Of a stretch of DNA of 64,000 nucleotides, positions 12,601 through 27,600 are shown in pieces. Made by a program: the position numbers and the translations under genes. Each line of letters opens with the position of its first letter. Positions within the stretch are counted from its first letter, which is position 1. The notes under the pieces were generated by a model that did no database searches, had not been told where the DNA came from, and worked only from the letters and a program-made list of their open reading frames with translations. The stretch covers positions 34,098,484 through 34,162,483 of the forward strand of contig OX419337.1 in assembly GCA_948470475.1 (NCBI GenBank), read 5' to 3'. The stretch is from Galaxea fascicularis. Its lineage: Eukaryota; Cnidaria; Anthozoa; Scleractinia; Euphylliidae.

Positions 12601-15600
12601 TCAGAGGGCGATTTCTACCCAAAATTGAAAACTACAGGTGAATATCGGAGTTAGCTGCAAGTGATTTTTCTTCTTATGTACCTTATTTAACAACAAGCAA
12701 CAAATTCAACGTTTTAGATATTCTATTTTTGTTTAAACAACCTTCAGTGACGTTTATCTTTATTGCTAACATTCGTGCTTACGGTTTTTGTCTAGCCTTT
12801 GTTTCTTCTGACGGTTTTACGCGGCCATGGAACACTCGGTTGTGGATCGAAATCTCAAACTGAGAAAACGTAGGAAAGACGTATTTACTGGAAAACCAGA
12901 AACCTCGAATACTTTCTTGATACAATGAAAAAACAATCTATGATAGCTTTTAAAACCAGCGATTGTTAAAAATAGGAGAAGGGTCGACTTAAATACTCAC
13001 GTAGTGGCGATTACGCCAGAGGACAGCTCATCACGTTGTAGGATTTGGCGCTGCGGCGAAAGGTCGTTTCCAGGCATGCGCACTTCGTCATTTGTGGGCT
13101 TTTTTATTTCCGGCCGCCATTGTAGAGGTCGCCGTAGCTATTTGCGTAAAGTCCCTAATTATTGTTCAAAACCGGCCAAAACATGAAACGACAAAGGGTA
13201 TAATATAAATAAAATTAAGGTCGATTCCAGGTCGTGGGAGATTTCCATAACCACTCATGGCGGTGGGCAGCGAGCCGTTACGGCAGTGCGAAAGAATTTG
13301 ATTGTATCGAAACAGAAAATTTTAGTCAAAACAGAGCAAAAGTTTGATCATCCGAAATGCAAGTCTTGTAAGAAATACAAAAAACAATCCTTGAAGGCCA
13401 TCAGTGAAATCTTCCGGGCGTTAATTTTGGCTCATTTGGAATTTTTTTTGGCGATGTGCTGCCGCTAAACATAGAGAATTGAAGATTTTCGCAACCACAC
13501 GTGGGCACTAAGCCGTAACGGCACCGGTCAAAAATTTTATGCGTCGACCAACTGACATCGCATCGGAAAAAGAAACGCTTATTTTCAACAGAGAGAGTTC
13601 GATCGATTGGTAGTTAACCCTGAAGCCCACTCCAATTTTTTCTCTTTCTGCTTAAGAACTTATGGAGAACCCTGTAACATTTATGTCTCGCTTCCCTCTC
13701 TTTATTTCTCTTGTTACAAATGTCTTTAATGTTTCTTTTGGGGTTGAGGCAGAGGAAGTAGAAAAAATAGTGTCTTCAATGCTGTATGTTGGTTTCTTTA
13801 TGAACGGTATACTTAGACACTTCATTGAACAATCAAAGTTAAGGGCCGCGCTCTTCACGTTTAGGCATGCTTACCTTGGTAACAACTAACCTCTTAGTAA
13901 CATCTTTCATGATATTAATGATAGAATTGTCAGGAATAACTGACCCCTTTTAACCACACCGTAGGCATTATCTTGAAAAATTTTCACCTGCATGCCACAG
14001 GTTCAAAGCCACGCGGTTTAGTGCCAGAAATTACCAAAGACCTGGAGGAGGTAGAGGTTCTTAAGGGACAACCCATTCTGCTTGAGTGTCATGTCTCCGG
14101 TGCAGCTGATGCCCAAGTGAGATGGCTCCATGATAACGTTCCTGTCACTGATGATGAGCGAATATCAACATCGTTTGATGGGACTGTTTGCACCCTGGCC
14201 ATTGACGTATCAACGCTGGACGATGAAGGTGACTACATTTGTCAAATAGAGAATGACCAAGGCGTGGTGAGTAGTTCTACAGAAGTACTTGTTGAAGAGG
14301 GAATGGCGTTACCAACATTTAAAGAGCGAATGCAGAATCTGAGTGTCGTTGAAGGCGAGAATGCCTGCTTTGATGTCCGCACTGTTGGAAACCCTGAACC
14401 AGTTGTTGAGTGGTTCAAAGATGGTATTCAGCTGGAAGATGAGGGTCGCGTTATGATCATAGATGATGTTGATGACAGTGAACCAGAGTTGTTCTCACTG
14501 GTAATAGAGAACTGCGAGCCTGCTGATGCCGGGGAATACAAGTGCTTAGCCATGAATGAAGCCGGGAAAGACAGTTGTACTGCACAGTTGGTTGTTATTC
14601 CAGTCTCTGATTCAGCACAGACACCAGACGGTGCGGAAATCCCTCTAATTTTCAAAGAAGGCCAGGACGTTTCTCTGAAAGCTTTAATGAGCAAGCATCT
14701 CTCTGTCACTTGGCTTAAGGATGATCAACCCATCAGGAAGAGTAGTCGCTATGATGTTGATGCTAAAGAAGGTGTACACACTCTGACAATTAAGAACGTG
14801 ACACAGGCGGACTCAGGAGTTTACAAGTGTGAGGGCACTGATGACAGCACGAGCACTTTCAATGTCACCATCAAGGGTAAACACTAATTAGCACTTGCAC
14901 ATTAATGTTGTTGCTTGCATTGTGTTGAAAATTTAACTTAGTCCTGGGTGGAAACTTGGCCCATGGTCTTTCGCTAACCGGTCACATGATGTGGCCAAAG
15001 AACATATGGAAAGTCGTGATAGCCATTACTGATACGTTGCTTGTCTGTAGCTCAGAGGCCAGATCACTAAGAATCGGTTTCACTGAAAAAATCCCTTCTG
15101 AATTTCCGTGTCCTTAAACGTGGTACAGTGTTCGTAAGAATACTATGGAATTGGTGTCTTCTCAAAGTAAAGAAAAATACTGCTGTCGGTCGGTTTTTCA
15201 CTGTATTTTTAAGGGTAGCTAAGAAAACTTAAAATGTATTCTGAGTTTATCCGAACAACTTCAACTTCAACTTTATTTGAGTAAAAATGATCTTACAATA
15301 GACTGGCCCGCAAAATAGCAAATGCTAATCTAGGCAGCCCAGTGGAAGAAAGAATTAAAATGAAAAGAAAAGAAGAAAAGATTTTCGGGTCTATTTCACA
15401 GCCTATTTTGGTTCTAAAAATCAGCGTTTTTAGTTTTGTACATCTGCACGAATCTCACTCTTCATTTTACGACCCGCTTGTCTTCACTTACGGGCGAGTA
15501 ATCGCGATAATAAAAATTCTTGGAAGACTCAAGATATCAAAATCATGGTAGAATCTCTTTTATTAACGTGCTTTGTTGTGTTTCACTTTAAGACAAAGAT

Positions 15601-18600
15601 TCTGTAGATGGTGTTAGACCCGAAATCACACCAGCCACCACTCCTGTAGAAGTCACTGAAGGCACTGCAGCAAAGCTCTCCTGCAAAGTAGCAGGTTTGC
15701 CACCTCCAAAGGTAACATGGAGTAAGGATGATGAACCTGTGAAGATGGATAACCGGGTAACCTGTGACTCGAGTGAAGATGTTTACTCACTCTGCTTCAG
15801 AAGCACTGTCTTGGATGACGAAGGTGAGTACAAGTGTAAAGCGCAGAACAATCTTGGATCCGCAACATGTACCTTGGAACTCCTTGTCAATGAAATTGAT
15901 GTCAGTGAGCCTCAAACCAAACCAGAATTCCTTGAGAAGGTTAAGGATGTGAACGCCTTTGAAGGAGATTCTGCCAGCTTTAGTGTTAAGGTCCAAGGGA
16001 ACCCTAAACCAGAAGTACAGTGGTTTAGTGCTGACAAAGAGATTACAACCAGAGACCGATTTGTGGTGGAACCCTTGGGGGATGGCGTCTACACTCTCAC
16101 CATCGACGACTGTGACACTAAAGACAAAGGAAGGTACAAATGTGTGGCATCCAATGTAGTTGGAAAGGCAGTTTGCTCAGGCACACTTGTAGTGAAGGAG
16201 AAGTTGATCCCACCCTACTTCTCAGAACAAGCTAGCGAGTTACCGGTGCAAATTGACGAGGGAGGTGATATAAACGTGGAAGTGGAGGTGAAAGGAAAGC
16301 CCAAACCATCTGTAAAGTGGTACAAGGATGACAAACCCATCAGTCGAACAAGTAGCAAGTACAGGACTGAGGTGGAGGGAGACAAGCACGTGCTGACGAT
16401 TGTTGGTGCTTCACCTGAAGATGCGGGAACCTATCGTTGCAAAGCTGCCAGTCCTGTTGGGACTGCGACAAGAGATTTCAATGTTAATATAGACGGTGAG
16501 TTTCTGCTTTCTTGCTCCAGCACGCGAGGATATGCAAAATGCGTTATTTGAGTACACACGTTCTTCCAATAGAATCCCTTCGTTTTATATATTGATTTTT
16601 TACTTTCTTCGGCAAATTACGTTATTCGTGCCTCCGGATTAAAGTCGCAAACTCCTAGACCAATCAAAACGCGAGTTTTGTTTATTTTCGAGGTTGGATT
16701 TAGCCTACCGTATGCTGACTTATTTTACTCTTCTTTCCGTAGCCGCCAAGCAACCCGAAGGCGAGGCGCCCAAATTCATCCAGCCCCTGAAGTCTCAGGA
16801 AGTCATGGAGGGAAGTCCCGCAAAACTGGATGTCAGGATCTCTGGAGAACCAGAGCCGGAAGTTGAGTGGTTTAAAGATGAACAGCCAGTTGAAGAGGGA
16901 GGCAACTTCAGGATCGAGTTTGATGACACGGATGGCTGTTCTCTGATAATCAACTCTGCTCGGGTTGAAGATGAGGGGCAGTATAAGTGTGTGGCCTCGA
17001 ACGATCTTGGGAAAGCCATCTCTGAAGCAGAGCTTCTTGTGACGGGTATGAAGTCTAGCTTTTCTTTTTATTCTTAATATGCTAACGTAATGTAAGTTCG
17101 CGATATACGCCCTGGCGTGTATTTCATATAACGTTAATAGTGAAACGATGGAAATATTTTAAGATTAGCATACCTATCGCTCTGGCTTCCATATAAAGTT
17201 ACCCCTAATGGATAGCAAATTGATTTGGAAACTTCTCTCCAATCCAAGAAGTTTTTGAGTGCGTAAATTAAGTCATCCTGTTTTTGATAAATGCCACCCA
17301 GGATCTGACAGCCAACTCAAAAAATATGATCGGTAGCGACCACTTGCTGGGCGGTTCCAAAAAAGAAGCGTTTCGTTTTGTTCTTGAGAAAGTAAAAACG
17401 AGCAAATTGGAATGGACAATAGGCTATTTTCTTTTCTTATGGGCTGGAACTGTATTAATTGTATGGGGAACAGGGTTGGTGCAGTGCGGAGAGCGCTCGC
17501 CTTCCACCAATGTGTCCCCGGTTTGATCCTCGGACTCGGCGTCAAAAGTGGGCTGAGTTTGTTCTCTGCTCCTAGAAGTTTTTCTCCGGGTAGCCCGGTT
17601 TTCCCCTCTCTCCAAAAACCAACATTTGATTTGAGAATTGTAAAGAATTCAGAATTGTAAAGCTTATTATGGTAAGGTGCATTTGATCATATTCACATGC
17701 TAATTTGCACCTAATAAGTAATGAATACTTCTTCTTATAGTTGACGAGGAAGAGGAGGAAGAAGTTAAACCTTCAGAGGAACTTGTTGTAGTGGAATCAA
17801 GTATTCCCGTAAGCTCAAAGGCGTTTGGAGAAATTGAGCTTGAGCTGCCCATCCGTGAAGATCTTTCTTCCAAGGACAGGCGCGAGGTCTCAGAAGAGGA
17901 AATCCCAGAGAGCAAACCTGCATTCGATGAAGTTCAGGTACGTTGTTCTATATTAAATAATTGAGATTGAAAAGCGTAATTTCGATGATTGAGTTTATCA
18001 GTCTTGCTTCAAAGTCAGGAAAGAAACGTACCGAGATATGATACGTGGCTGGCCGATTCTGTTTGGCTGAATTTGTAAACTACTCCGCAGAAGTAGAGAC
18101 CACAAATTTTCCAGGAAATTATATTGTAAATTAAAGGGTAAAGTTTGGAACAGAAGCCAAAATTAGTGTCACATGCGCCCTTTTTCTGGTGAGGTCCTTC
18201 GCTTATATTAGGAAAAGAAGATTCTCGCAAAAGATCATCCCTTACTTAACCTACCAATAACAGAAGCACTGCCGTTAGCCTGGATATGCATTGGTACTGA
18301 CATGTTTAAGACAATGACCTACCATACCTGCTGGTTTTAAAGCGTGGAGTTTGATTGTTTCAGCTTCGTCTTCCTGGCCAAAGTGATGTACCCTTGATTC
18401 CTGACACCATATCTGCCCTGGAATACGAGCCAGTTCAGTTAACACTACCTGTGGCCGCTGAGCACGTATTGCCCGATTTTGTTGAGGTGCCGCAAGACAT
18501 CAAGGTCGCTAAAGGTGACAAAGCGGTGCTTACAGTCAGGGTAATCGGACAGCCCACGCCGGATCTCACGTGGTACATCGACGATGAGCCTATTCATCCA

Positions 18601-21600
18601 GATGAGAGGATATCTGTAGAATCACAGGGTGATCAACATCAACTTGTTATACACAAGACGGAACTGGACGATGAAGGAATTTACAAGTGTGTGGCTAAGA
18701 GTGAGGCGGGAAAAGCTATTTGTGAAGTGGAGTTGCTGATTGATGGTATGTCGTGCAAGATAAACATTACAGAGTAGACTCCTGCTATCTTACAAACTCT
18801 CGCTGCCTCCAGTGGGCAGTCTTTACCCTCGGATACCCTTCACTGTTTCCCCGCTAACAGTGATCATTCTTTGATTTCTCCCTACAATGTTAACAAATTT
18901 CTTCGTAAGTACTGAGTAGAGGTCCAGGATTGGACTGAATCTCCAACAGAGATAAACTTCCATTTTTTGTGTATTGACACGTGGTTGTTGTAGGTATAGG
19001 CTCCAATTCTGTTCTATTTAATTCAAATTACAGAGATAAAAGAAACAGCAGAAGATGAACCCCGAGGCCTTCAAATTACAAAGGAGCTAGAAGATGTGGA
19101 AGTTGATGAAGGCGAACCTGCCATGCTGGAGGTGTGCTTTGTTAGCGATGCTCCCACGAGTGTCACTTGGCTCAAGGGCATGCAGCCTGTGGAAGAGGGC
19201 AAGAGAATCAAGATCGTCACTGATGAACTCAGTAGCAAAATAATCTTCAAGAAAACTGCTGGGAAAGATGAGGGTCTCTACCAGTGTACATTACGCAGCA
19301 GGGATCGGGAATTGAGCAATTCGGCTGAACTTATAGTTGAAGGTGAGCTAAATATCGTTGGCGTTTGAAAGTCGTTTTAAGTGATTAGTTCATTGCCCTT
19401 GGTAAAACCCAACTAGCCAACTTATTGTATCATTCTATGATACAATAAGCTTAAAAAGGCCATTTACGAGATGACGTCTTTTTTACTTCAACTACCAGAA
19501 TTCGCTTCATTTTCCCCTTGCTGTGTAGATGTTGCTTTCCCAATGGGATGTACACAACAGTAGTCTTCATTTGCACAAGTGAACATAAATGTGAACGATT
19601 GCTTAATTTTCAGTGAAATTACGCCATCGCGAGAATGACCCACTAGGAATAGGTTATTTGTAACAGTCACTTTTATCCAGAATAATGGGAAACTGATTCC
19701 TTCTGGAGGCAAGGGTTAACTTTGTCTCTTATGGGAATGGTTTCATGATTGGCGCCGATGAGCAGTGGGGATGTCACAGTTGAGGTCAAGAAATTGAAGC
19801 AAAATGCTTATGATTTTTGCTGTCTCCTCGTAATGTTTGACTTTTATTGCTTAAATTTGTTTCCTTTTTGCTTTCAAATCTTCAGAACCATCAGATGATG
19901 AGAAAGTAATGTGAGTAGTGATCCAGATTGTACTCCTTGATTTTAAACGTTTAGTTCAGTGTTGTACGTACCCCCAAATTGCCGTTCACAACAATTTCGT
20001 GGTCTAAAAAAAATCCTGTTTCTTTAAGAGTGGTATTAAACAACGACACAAATGACAACCTTTACTTGCAGTTTTACCTTTTCAATATATTCATTTGAAG
20101 ACCAGAAGAAACATTAAGGCTGCCATTAAGACAACTAGCTATGGCTACTTGGAACGTCCCTTTGGCACTGTGGTAAAATACAGCTCTTTTATAATTAGGC
20201 AAATGTTCTAGAAGTAACCTATAATATCAACAACAGCAACAGTTGATACACCTGAATAACAACATAGCTGAGTAACAGGATGTGAGTGTGGGGTGTCTTT
20301 TATTTGTTTTTTCATCAGAATACGGAAGCCAGTCCTGGTTCAGAAATTTGCCGACCAAACCATCACAGAAGGAGACAAGCTTGAACTGCAGATCAAACAC
20401 CTTGGCTCAAAGCCTGTGACTGTCACTTGGTACCGGGACGATGACGTTATACAGGCGGACGATCGCTGTAAAATGCTGTCTGATGATGACATCCACCTTC
20501 TCAGAGTGGACCCGGTAGAAATAGATGACGAGGCTATTTACAAATGTGTAGTCAAGAATCAAGCTGGGCAGGACCAGTGTGAGGCCGCGATCTTAGTTGA
20601 AGGTAGCATATCTTTTTGTGTCTGTGGGCAATTACCCAAGCTTCCTACACAGACTGTCTTTTGTCTTGTCACGCAATCCAGACAGATGGGTATGAGCTCG
20701 AAGGAAGACCCAAAAACAGTGGAAACGTTTGCAAAAAATTTAGATGAATTCTTTGTTAAGAAAGAGGCCAAGTTTCAAACAACTCCTTTACTGTACATTT
20801 GCTTACGTTTCCTACAGTTTGAAGTGACATTCGATGACTGCCACGAAAAGTAGGATATCGAATTGAACTCCAAGTGGTCCTGGATTTTGTAACTGAATGG
20901 AGTTTAAACAACATTTTGTGATTCCTACACATTATATTTTTTTGCAGATAAATCAGTAGAGGAAGAAACGGACGCTGGTACCGAAGGTGTGTTCCTGTGT
21001 ATTATGTTGTACAATGTCTTGCAGGAACCCGAAATCTTAACCTGTTTCAATTTGCCAGAAACGATTGTTTTCTGGGAAAGGGGGTCAGTTACTAGTAGTC
21101 GTGATCCGACTGGGGCTTCTCTTTTCAGCGCTATCTTTTTGCCAGGCAGTCACTTAAAGGGAGACGGGGTTTAATTGTACGTAGGTTATGTCTACACCAT
21201 ACCGGATAGCTTATCATGTCGACATGAAAAGACCGAGAACTGGAACAAGTTGTGACGATTCACTTTCAAGATCGGCGCGGCGCAGCTGCGCTCCGTTATA
21301 GAAATCGCCCTGAAATTAGCGTTTTATGAATGAAAAAAACCCCTATTCGATATGGTTTTCGTGCTGGCCCAAGAGCCATCCGCTATAGTGTAGACATAGC
21401 CTTAGTTACATGTTTGACTTTTGCATGCCTGATTTCCTGATGCCGTGTTTTGTGTTTCTTTGCCAGATCAAAGACCGTACTTCATAGAGCCACTGCCAGA
21501 AGAGGTTGAGGTTCTTGAGGGCGACTCCACTAAGTTGGAATGCCGCATATCACCGGAAGCAGAAGTCATGTGGTACATAGATGATGAAGCGTTGCAACAA

Positions 21601-24600
21601 GATGATAGAATCACGTTTGAAAATCAAGGAGATGTGTATGCAGTTGTGATCTCCGCCACGGAGTTGGACGATGAAGGAGTATACAAGTGTGTGGCACAGA
21701 ATGAGTTTGGCAAAGTGTCCTGCGAAACAGAGCTGATCGTTGAAGAAGGTGTAACCATGCCCCTCATCAAGGAACCCCTGGAGAACGTGGACGCCACCGT
21801 GGGTGATGTTGTTAGGTTTGATGTGAGAATTGCCGGGGACCCGGAACCAGTGGTAGAATGGTTCAAGGATGGAAAACAATTGGAAGACGAAGGACGTGTT
21901 GTTATCATTGATGATGTTGATGACAGCGACAAAGAGCTGTTTTCGTTGGTTATCGAGGGCTGTCAAATGGTCGATTCTGGTACTTATAAAGTTGTAGCAA
22001 TGAGTGAGGCTGGAACAGCGAATAGTCAGTGTGATTTGGTGGTTACCCGTGCGACAGTCCCACCAGAGTTCAAAGATGAAATTGAAGAGGTGTGTGTAAT
22101 GATTTACTATTTGCTTTCAATATATTGTTTCTGAAAGAAAATAATAACACGCAACTTACATGTAATAAAAGGATAATAGCACAATAACACATAACTAAAT
22201 ACGTAACATAACACGTAACATTTAACACTTTCTCGTGTTTGAGTACTTCATCCACAAACACCAAAATAATAATTAAATCACTTGAATCAAAGTTTGGCTT
22301 TTGGAGACGAATGTAGTTTTACTGATGAACATAAGATGATTTTACGGTTTTAATGTTTTTGGATTCCGTCATTGAAAGACACGCTTTCCATCGACACAAC
22401 CACTTGCTGACGGTTATATTTTTATCTCCCTCATTTTAGGTGCCCTTGGAAGGCTCCCAAGGCGATAACATAGCCATGGTCGTCCAGACCGGTCGCCTGC
22501 CTGCACCGACTATTGCCTGGTATAAGGATGAGGAGCCCATTGTGTCAGACTCGCATCTAGAGATGATGCAAGAACCAGATCACTGCAAACTGTTGGTCAA
22601 GCACGTGACTCCTGCAGACTCGGGAACTTATAAGTGTGTTGCATCCAGTGTCATGGGAACCATAACAAAGAAGTTCCTTCTCAACATCGAAGGTAATGCG
22701 ATGTGAACACCAGTAAAGATTTCCAGATGTGATACTAGCATAGAACTGCGAAAGTAGAGACCCCAGTTCGTTAGGAATTAGCAGGTCCAAGGGGCAGCAA
22801 CTTTCGGGTGGCTACATTGTGTGAGTGATAGAAGAAATATAGAGGTAAATACAACCGCGGAATAAGCTTGATGCCACCTCACTCATCTCTCTCTCTCTCT
22901 CTCTCTGATTCGTAGGCATCTTTATACAGGAAGACACTAAGCAATCCCTTCTGCACTTGAATTCGCGAGGCGCCGTGGTTTTTAATTTTTAGGCGCATTG
23001 ATTTGCCATTGCTTTGTCTTGTATTTGCACTCGCTATTCTTTGGAGTTTTTGTAGATGCATTTGATAGAGTAATAAATAGCACTCTAAGGATTATTTTAT
23101 AGATTTCTTATGAAACTTTATTTGGTCACATAGGATCAGAGCCCAGGGAGGAAGAGCCGATCACCATTTCTGACGCGATTGAGGTAGAAGCCTCATTACC
23201 TGTTGTGGAAAGACCTGTGCGTGATATAACTGCTCCTGTTTTCACAAAGAGGATCGAGGATGTTGCTGTTGATGCTGGTGAGGAGGCACGCTTTGACGCC
23301 AGAATCCGTGCTGTACCAGAACCCAAGGTGGAATGGTACCGAGGGTCACATAGGATTGTGGATGAAGGGCGGTTTGTTCACATTGACGCGCTGGAAGATG
23401 ATCTGTTCACACTTATCGTCGAGCATGCTGAACCAGGCGATTCTGGCAAGTATAAGTGTGTTGCATCAAATGAAGCTGGTGAGACGATCTGTGAAGCTCA
23501 GTTGAGCGTCAAAGGCACAGAGGCACCCCCAGATGCTGCAGAAGAACCAGACATTTCAGTCCTTGATGTTGGCGAGGGTGGTGAAGTGAACTTGAATGTG
23601 ACATTTTCGGGACCTACCAAACCCACGGTGGAGTGGCTAAAGGATGGTAGACCTGTACGCAAAACAAGCAGACTTGACACGAAGGTCAAAGGAGACACTT
23701 ACACTCTTAACATCACAGAAGCTATTCCAGATGATTCTGATACTTACACCTTTAAGGCAACCACTCCCGCGGGAGTCACCATAAAATCGTTTGAAGTAAA
23801 TGTGCAAGGTAAAAAAATACACCCTTTTTGTGATGATAATTTCCAGGTACATTGTAGGTAGAAGATCGAGTCCTTTGTGCTGGCAAAAGGCCACGTTAAG
23901 ACGTAATTTGACATTGTAATTGACCGTTTGCCCCCACAAAGGAATTGATCTACTCACTATTCATTTGGAACTGATCATTAGTAAAATGGTACAAATATGA
24001 CACTGAAATTGTATTCGTAAAGGGTAAGCTTCGAGACGAATTAGCCTACCAAACAAATATCTACCATCCTCCCGTTACCCCTTAGTTTAAACACCCTTCC
24101 TTCCGATATTGAGATCTAATGAATATAAATGCTTAAAAAGTATGAATTGTAAGCTTCATTCACTGTGATGAGAGATTGGTATTGCTTTCACTTCATGCCT
24201 CCGTTGTGAAACGAGAGAGTAACCTTTGCTGGGAACATGCCATCTGAGGAAATTTTGCTTTTGATGTTACAAGTCATGGACAATTGGAAATAACCTAACA
24301 TTACCCTGATTATTTAACCCTGATTATTTAACTGTTCGTTATTGTTTCGTACAGAAAAGCCGGCACAAGGTGAAGGCCCCAGATTTACTCAGCCATTGGT
24401 GTCTGTGGAAGTGACAGAGGGATCTAGTGCTACATTAGAGTGTAAAGTCACAGGGACACCAGAACCCAGCATCACCTGGTTTAAAGATGGTGCTGGCGTG
24501 GCAGACGAGAAACGCTGCAAGACACGATTTGATGGAGAACGAGCTACATTAAAACTCGCAACTACAGAATTGGACGATGAGGGTGAATACAAATGTGTGG

Positions 24601-27600
24601 CTGAAAATGCGTTTGGGTCGGCTTCTTGTTCATCTGAACTTCTTGTCAATGAAGCTAGTACCAAGCCTGAGTTTAAAGAAAAAATGAAGCCTGTTAATGT
24701 CATAGAAGGGGACCCAGCGACATTTTCCGTGAAAGTTACTGGGAACCCCCCGCCCATCATTGACTGGTTCCGGGGTAAGGAGCAGTTGGAGGATGAGGGG
24801 CGGATTGAGATAGTGGACAACGAAGAAACAGGGGACTACTCACTTACCATCAAGAATACAGTCCCAGATGATGCTGGCATGTACAAGTGTGTGGCCATCA
24901 ATGAAGAGGGTGAGACGTCCAGTAAGGCTGCTTTGGCTGTCAAAGAGGTCATCACTGAGCCTACATTTGAGACCCAGGAGGGTACACAACCTGACGAGGC
25001 TACTCCAGTAAAGGTGGGAGAAGGGGGTATTGTCAGTCTCAGTGCAGTTGTCAAAGGGAAGCCAACCCCTGATGTTGACTGGTTCAAGGATGACGAGAAA
25101 CTGCGAGAAACCAGCCGGCTGAAGATGGATGCCAAAGATGGTGAACTCTCTCTTATCATTCTAGAAGCCAAGCCTGATGACTCCGGTCTGTACAAGTGTG
25201 AAGCTAAGAGTAAGGTTGGCAAAGCGGAGAGAACCTTTGATGTCGACGTTCAAGGTGCTTTTCATTATACCAGTCACTCTAAAATTGCCCTGGACGCAGT
25301 TGTTCAAAGAGTGGATAACTCTATTCAGCAGGGCAGCAGGAAACTCGCTATCCTGTGGCTAAAATGTATTGGTACTGATAAAGTTTACCCGGCAGATAAC
25401 GAGTTATGCACCACACAGAGCTGTCCGCTCCTTGAACAACTGAGGCCTGGTATAAATTCATTTGACAAAGTGTCGTCAAAGCAAATGAACAACTTACCAA
25501 CCAACCCTACGCACATTGTTATTTACCCACCCACTAACCAAATCGACCAAATAACAAAGTTGTTAAGAGGAACTATGATGGCCAGTAAGGACAAAGTAGG
25601 ATAAAAGTTTTGATTTCATTAGTGTTCCGGCTTAGGAGGTACAAAGTCAAACAAACAAACGAAGCAAATGAATTAAATTTGGTAATATAATTTTATCTAT
25701 GACTGCTGAACATAGAAATCTAGTTAACCGTTTAGCAACTTACGTTGTTGTTTACACACTGTAGCCCAAACACCTGAAGGTTCTTCACCGATGTTCACGG
25801 AGGTGCTGCAGCCAGTGGAGGTTGTCGAGGGATCATCAGCAAAACTTCAGTGTCGAGTGAGTGGCGTACCAGAGCCAAGCATCGAGTGGTTTAAAGACAA
25901 TGAGCCTGTGAATGAAGACAAGAGGATAAAGATGCGTTTTGATGGCGAGTTGAGCACCTTGAAGATTCTTACAACGGAACTGGAAGACGAGGGCTCGTAT
26001 AAGTGCGTTGCCAAGAATGAGTTTGGTTCTGCCTCGTGCGCTTCTGAACTCCTTGTTAACGAACCAAACAAGAAGCCAGAGTTCATTGAGAAAATGAAGC
26101 CTGTGGATGTGACTGAAGGAGAGGCAGCACGTTTCGATGTCCGAGTTGAAGGCAATCCATTTCCAGTTGTGGACTGGTTTAAAGGAAGAGACAAGTTGGA
26201 AGATGAAGGACGCCATGTGATGATGGAAGACGAAGAAGAAGGCAGATTCACCTTGATTGTCGAGGAAACAATTCCCGAAGACGCAGGCACGTACAAATGT
26301 GTTGCTTCCAATGAAGAAGGGCAGGCAACCTCCAAAGCTGCCTTAGCAGTGAAAGAGAAAATGATTGTGCCTGAGTTTACCGATGGTGAAGAAAGTGCCC
26401 CAATAAACGTGACAGATGGGGATGAGATCTGCCTAACTGTAGGCATTAAGGGGAAACCAACTCCTACTGTTGAATGGTATAAAGATGACAAGAAGCTGAG
26501 GAAATCCAGCAGGGTGAAAATAGACGCAAAAGGGGACAGGTTTTCTCTGGTTATTTTGGATGTCACACCCGACGATTCTGGCAAATACAAGTGTGAAGCT
26601 TCTAGCAAGGCAGGCACTGTAACTCGCACTTTTGATGTTAATGTAGCAGGTATGTCATTGGGTTTTGCTTTGTTTTCAGCTTCCTTACAGGCGTTTTTTT
26701 TTTCGGGAGAAATTGCAAAAAGGTGCTAACTTTTTATTTTTCTCCCAGCTATAAAAATGATTGCCCCTTTTTGACCCCTGGTGTCATCAACACAGAGCAC
26801 CTTTCATTTTAGTGTCTTAGAAACAATCTCATGAAACGCAAACTGAACCACTTGCGACCAGCGTCAAGAGTGGAACATGCCACTGAACATAACATAAGAG
26901 ATTCGGTCTTGCTGTTCTTTTGTCCGTCTCAACCATGGCGCGAGGTTGGGTTGGAGCTTAGTGAACCAAAACCCAAACAAAGTGAATTACTCTCTACACT
27001 TGATGTACGTTGTTCTTCCTTAGCCTTGCTCCGAAGTTTTAAGTTATAATTCTTGGAAATAAATTTTTCTTTTAAACAGCAAAGGTTGCTTTTTTTAGAT
27101 GTTGATCAGTTTTCTTTTTTGGTTGTTGCAGCTAAGAGCCCAGAGGGAAAAGCACCAGAGGTTATCAAGCCTGCTAAGGATGTTGAAGTTGAAGAGGGAA
27201 AACCAGCGAGGATAGAATGCCAGATAAGTGGACAGCCCAAGCCAAATGTGGAATGGTTTAAAGACAGCGAGAAAGTGAAAGAGACCAAGCGTGTCAAACT
27301 TGAAACTGACGATGAGAAATTCTCTCTGAATTTTAAAGCGACTGAGCTTGAGGATGAAGGTGATTACAAGTGCGTTGCTCGTAATGAATTTGGCAGTGTG
27401 TCAACCAACGCTGAACTGCTTGTCAATGAAGCTCTCGCCAAACCCGATTTCAAGGACAAAATGAAGAACATTACTGTTCAAGCTGGAAGAGTGGCCAGGT
27501 TTGATGTGCGCGTGACTGGTACCCCAAACCCAGAAGTTGACTGGTTGAAAGGAGAGGAAAAAATTGAAGATGATGGTCGGTTTGCCTTGGTTGACGATGA

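Larger units (their letters stand above)
17938..21466 (+). other. Introns among exons 10-16
   Basis: Introns 17938-18363, 18746-19033, 19343-19885, 19911-20318, 20603-20947 and 20987-21466. Apart from the hairpin at 19421-19449 and the inverted repeat at 21184-21401, nothing further is seen. Confidence 0.6.

Noticed and set aside
13662..13889. 75-codon frame before exon 7
   Set aside because: No splice phase fits, no domain is seen, and stops follow before the exon.
25255..25604. C-terminal extension of exon 19
   Set aside because: The Ig ends at the donor (FDVDVQG) as in other triplets, and the next triplet follows in phase.
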